A DNA stretch of 64,000 bases, taken from assembly GCA_029202985.1 (NCBI GenBank), contig CP119316.1:3335001-3399000 (forward strand). Direction: 5' to 3'. Position numbers and translations under genes: made by a program. Below the pieces are notes generated by a model. That model worked only from the letters and a program-made list of their open reading frames with translations, had not been told where the DNA came from and made no database searches. The stretch's first letter is position 1. Every line of letters starts with the position of its first letter. This stretch comes from Candidatus Andeanibacterium colombiense (lineage in GTDB: Bacteria; Pseudomonadota; Alphaproteobacteria; Sphingomonadales; Sphingomonadaceae). This document shows, piece by piece, positions 61,790 to 64,000 of this stretch.

Positions 61790-63160
61790 CTATGGCGTGG
61801 GAGGCATCGTCCAGCCGCCACCCATTGCCGCATAAAGCGTGACACTGGCTTGCAGCAGGTCCGCGCGCGCCTGCGCCAGCGCCAGTTCGGCGCTGAGCAA
61901 TCCGCGCTGGGCGTCGAGCTGCTCGAGATAGGTCGTATAGCCGGCCTGATAACGCCGGATCGCATGGCCCAATGCCTCGCGCAGCGCGTCGCGCTGCGCG
62001 GTGAGGGCGCGTTCCTGATCCTGCAGCGTCGCCAGCGCCGCAAGCGCGTCGTCCACTTCGCGAAACGCAGTCAGCGCAGTTCCACGATAGGCAAAGGCAG
62101 CCTGGTCGCGGACCGAAGCGGCCTCGTCGAGCTGGGCGGTCAGGCGTCCGCCCGAGAACAGCGGCGCGAGGATGCTGCCGCCGAGCGAGAACAGCACGGT
62201 CGGGTCGAGGCCCTTGGTGAACAACAAGCCGGTCGATCCGGTCAGCTGGAGATTGGGCAGGAAGGCCTTGCGCGCGGCGGAGAGCGAACGGTCGCTGGCG
62301 GAAAGCTGGTATTCGGCCTGGGCGATATCGGGCCGCCTGCGGAGCAGTTCGGACGGCAGGCCGGCAGGCACCGGCGGGACGCTGAGCGCGGTCAGCTCGG
62401 CGGCGCGCGCGATCGCGCCGGGCACGTCGCCCGCCAACTGGCTCAGCGCGTTTTCCTGCTGTGCGATTGCGCGCCGGAGCTGCGGCACGAGTGCTGCGGC
62501 CGCCTGATATTCGGCCTCGGCCTGGTTCAGCTCCAGCCGGGAGGTGTAGCCGGCGTCGGCGCGCGAGCGGGCGATGCGCAGCGCTTCGGACCGCGAGGCG
62601 AGCGTATCCTGCGTTACCGCCAGCCGGGCATCGTAGCCGCGCAGCGCGATATAGCCGCGCGCCGTCGCCGCCGCGACCGAGAGCACCGCCGCATCGTGCG
62701 CCGCCTGGCTCGCGAGATAGCGTTGGCGTGCCGCACCGGCGAGGTCGGCGGTGCGCCCAAACAGATCGACTTGCCACGAAGCCTGAATCGTCGGCTCGGC
62801 AGCGAGGGTTGTCCGGGGCTGGCCGAAGGCGTCGATGCTGCGCTCGTCGCTTACCGCCGGCCCGGCGCTGACCGAGGGCAGCAATTGCGCGCGCGCTGCA
62901 CGTTCCTGCGCCAGTGCCTGCCGCACCCGCGCGGCGGCGACGGCGATGTCGGTGTTATGCGCGATCGCGCGCTCGACCAGCGCGGTCAGCTGCGGATCGC
63001 CGTAGCGGTTCCACCAGTCTGCGGTGAGCGCCTCGCTCGCCCCGGTCGGGCTGCGCCAATCGGCCGGAGGGACTACTTGCGTGGCCTCGGGGGCAGGGCG
63101 CTCTTGCAAGGCGCAGCCCGCGAGGGCAGTGGCCAGGGCAAGACCGGCGAGGGTTCTCAC
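61790..63160 (-). CDS. NodT-family outer-membrane efflux lipoprotein
   Basis: 456 residues from a GTG at 63160 whose GTGA overlaps the stop of the preceding EmrA-like gene. Lipobox LAGC (GLALATALAGCALQ). TolC-type repeats: WWNRYGDPQLTALVERAIAH, WQVDLFGRTADLAGAARQRY, LLRRRPDIAQAEYQLSASDR and VRDQAAFAYRGTALTAFREV. It forms the outer-membrane part of an export system whose other genes start beyond the window. It ends about 100 bases from the tonB control region and is on the same strand as tonB. Confidence 0.92.
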   Translation of the reverse strand: MRTLAGLALATALAGCALQERPAPEATQVVPPADWRSPTGASEALTADWWNRYGDPQLTALVERAIAHNTDIAVAAARVRQALAQERAARAQLLPSVSAGPAVSDERSIDAFGQPRTTLAAEPTIQASWQVDLFGRTADLAGAARQRYLASQAAHDAAVLSVAAATARGYIALRGYDARLAVTQDTLASRSEALRIARSRADAGYTSRLELNQAEAEYQAAAALVPQLRRAIAQQENALSQLAGDVPGAIARAAELTALSVPPVPAGLPSELLRRRPDIAQAEYQLSASDRSLSAARKAFLPNLQLTGSTGLLFTKGLDPTVLFSLGGSILAPLFSGGRLTAQLDEAASVRDQAAFAYRGTALTAFREVDDALAALATLQDQERALTAQRDALREALGHAIRRYQAGYTTYLEQLDAQRGLLSAELALAQARADLLQASVTLYAAMGGGWTMPPTP

Positions 63161-64000
63161 CGCACCGGCCCGGAAGCGGTATCGACCGTGGCCTCCACCG
63201 ACATGCCCGGCCGCAACCGCTTCGCCAGTTCCTGCCGCGGATCGATCGAGATCCGCACCGAAATCCGCTGCGCCACCTTCACGAAATTGCCGGTCGCATT
63301 GTCGGACTTGAGCACCGCGAATTCCGACCCGGTCGCCGGAGCGATCTGGGCCAGCCGACCGTAAACGCGGGCGCCTTCCAGCCCGTCCACGTCGAACCAG
63401 GCGCGCTGCCCCGGGGCCATCCGCGCGGTCTGGCCTTCCTTGTAATTGGCCGTGACCCACAGCGTGTCGGGCACCAGATAGGTCAGTTGCGAGCCCGAGG
63501 TGACATATTGCCCGACCCGCACCCCGACTGCGCCCAATTGCCCGTCGCGCGGGGCGACGATCACCGTGTGGCCAAGGTCGATCTTCGCCAGTTCCAGCGC
63601 AGCGCGCGCCTGTTCGACCGCGGCTTCGAGCGCGCCGCGGTTGACGTCGGTCGAACGCACATCCTGCCGCGCGATCTCGCGCCCGGCGCGGGCCTGTGCC
63701 ACCGCTGCCTGCGCCTGCAGCAGGGCCGCGCGGGTCTGGTCGCGCTCGCGCAGTGAGACCGAGCCGTCGGCCACCAGATCGTCAACCCGGGCCATGTCGG
63801 CGCGGGCGCGGGCCAGTTGGGCCTCGGCACTGCCGATCTCGGCCTGCCGGGCGGTTTCGCTCGCGGCGCGCGAATTGCGGGTCTGCGCGGAATTGGCGAG
63901 GTTGGCGATCTGCGCGGCAAGGTTCGCCTCGGCCTGCTGCACCCGTTGGCGGTAGATCGCATCGTCGATCCGCGCGAGCACCTGGCCGGCCTTGACCTGC
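63157..64000 (-). CDS. EmrA/HlyD-type membrane-fusion protein (partial)
   Basis: About 280 residues in the window; the 5' end lies beyond base 64000 and the frame is open at the edge (QVKAGQVLARIDDAIYRQRV, the first lipoyl half). Coiled coil about 15-110, second lipoyl half IVAPRDGQLGAVGVRVGQYV, barrel part with VTANYKEGQTARMAPGQRAW and the EmrA-like LKSDNATGNFVKVAQRISVR. The order fusion protein then NodT suggests that the MFS or other pump gene is upstream, outside the window. A second Emr-like exporter in addition to that at 19313-23514. Confidence 0.92.
   Translation of the reverse strand, partial: QVKAGQVLARIDDAIYRQRVQQAEANLAAQIANLANSAQTRNSRAASETARQAEIGSAEAQLARARADMARVDDLVADGSVSLRERDQTRAALLQAQAAVAQARAGREIARQDVRSTDVNRGALEAAVEQARAALELAKIDLGHTVIVAPRDGQLGAVGVRVGQYVTSGSQLTYLVPDTLWVTANYKEGQTARMAPGQRAWFDVDGLEGARVYGRLAQIAPATGSEFAVLKSDNATGNFVKVAQRISVRISIDPRQELAKRLRPGMSVEATVDTASGPVR

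Noticed and set aside
1..64000. tRNA genes, rRNA genes, CRISPR arrays, insertion sequences, prophage
   Set aside because: No cloverleaf-like block, regularly spaced repeat, transposase, integrase or phage structural gene was seen.

Overview
The window is high-GC alphaproteobacterial DNA. It carries many large TonB-dependent receptors with sphingomonad-style plugs, a TonB receptor paired with a TPR-sulfotransferase, NodT-type efflux lipoproteins and an FNR-type regulator. I read it as Sphingomonadales (Sphingomonas/Novosphingobium/Erythrobacter relatives). The genus cannot be decided from sequence alone. I see no tRNA, rRNA, CRISPR array, insertion sequence or phage gene.

Layout. 1-1344: end of an aromatic-aldehyde dehydrogenase followed by pobA (4-hydroxybenzoate to protocatechuate). 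1670-8720: a TonB receptor, a stand-alone BamA/Omp85 and an orphan OmpR-type response regulator. 8947-18668: an ECF sigma factor with a proline-rich membrane partner, a divergent autotransporter, an FNR-type oxygen sensor, a TonB receptor with a long Gly/Pro insert and an AI-2E-family transporter. 18788-23514: MarR / EmrAB / NodT drug-efflux locus. 23640-26975: aldehyde dehydrogenase, TauE/SafE permease, a 57-residue His-rich lipoprotein and a decayed phnX.

27006-37048 is a nitrogen-scavenging operon on the minus strand: ABC transporter (binding protein, permease, ATPase), a NikR-like regulator, two DUF1989 proteins, 'urea' carboxylase and allophanate hydrolase. The paired DUF1989 proteins point to guanidine rather than urea as substrate (guanidine to carboxyguanidine to allophanate to ammonia and CO2). 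Divergent from it, 37262-45879 holds two paralogous metallo-beta-lactamase-fold proteins (one with its metal motif lost, one Tat-exported and intact), an exported beta-propeller, a fatty-acid-hydroxylase-type membrane enzyme, a TonB receptor and a TPR-sulfotransferase. Three copies of one operator-like element (6-bp arms, 14-bp spacer, shared TTGAC core) lie before the binding protein/first MBL gene, before the NikR-like gene and before the hydroxylase. They tie both halves into one apparent regulon whose regulator has lost three of the four NikR nickel ligands. This is the best candidate for an undescribed system.

46033-52906: TetR-controlled RND efflux operon with three matching operators and a clear promoter. 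53290-61686: a Fur-type iron locus with three Fur-like boxes: PepSY membrane protein, DUF2271 protein with a flavinylation motif, DUF4198 protein, ApbE, a membrane-anchored flavodoxin reductase, PiuC, a catecholate receptor and TonB. Together they look like a flavin-based trans-membrane reductase serving siderophore iron. 61790-64000: NodT lipoprotein and the 3' part of an EmrA-like gene that runs off the window.
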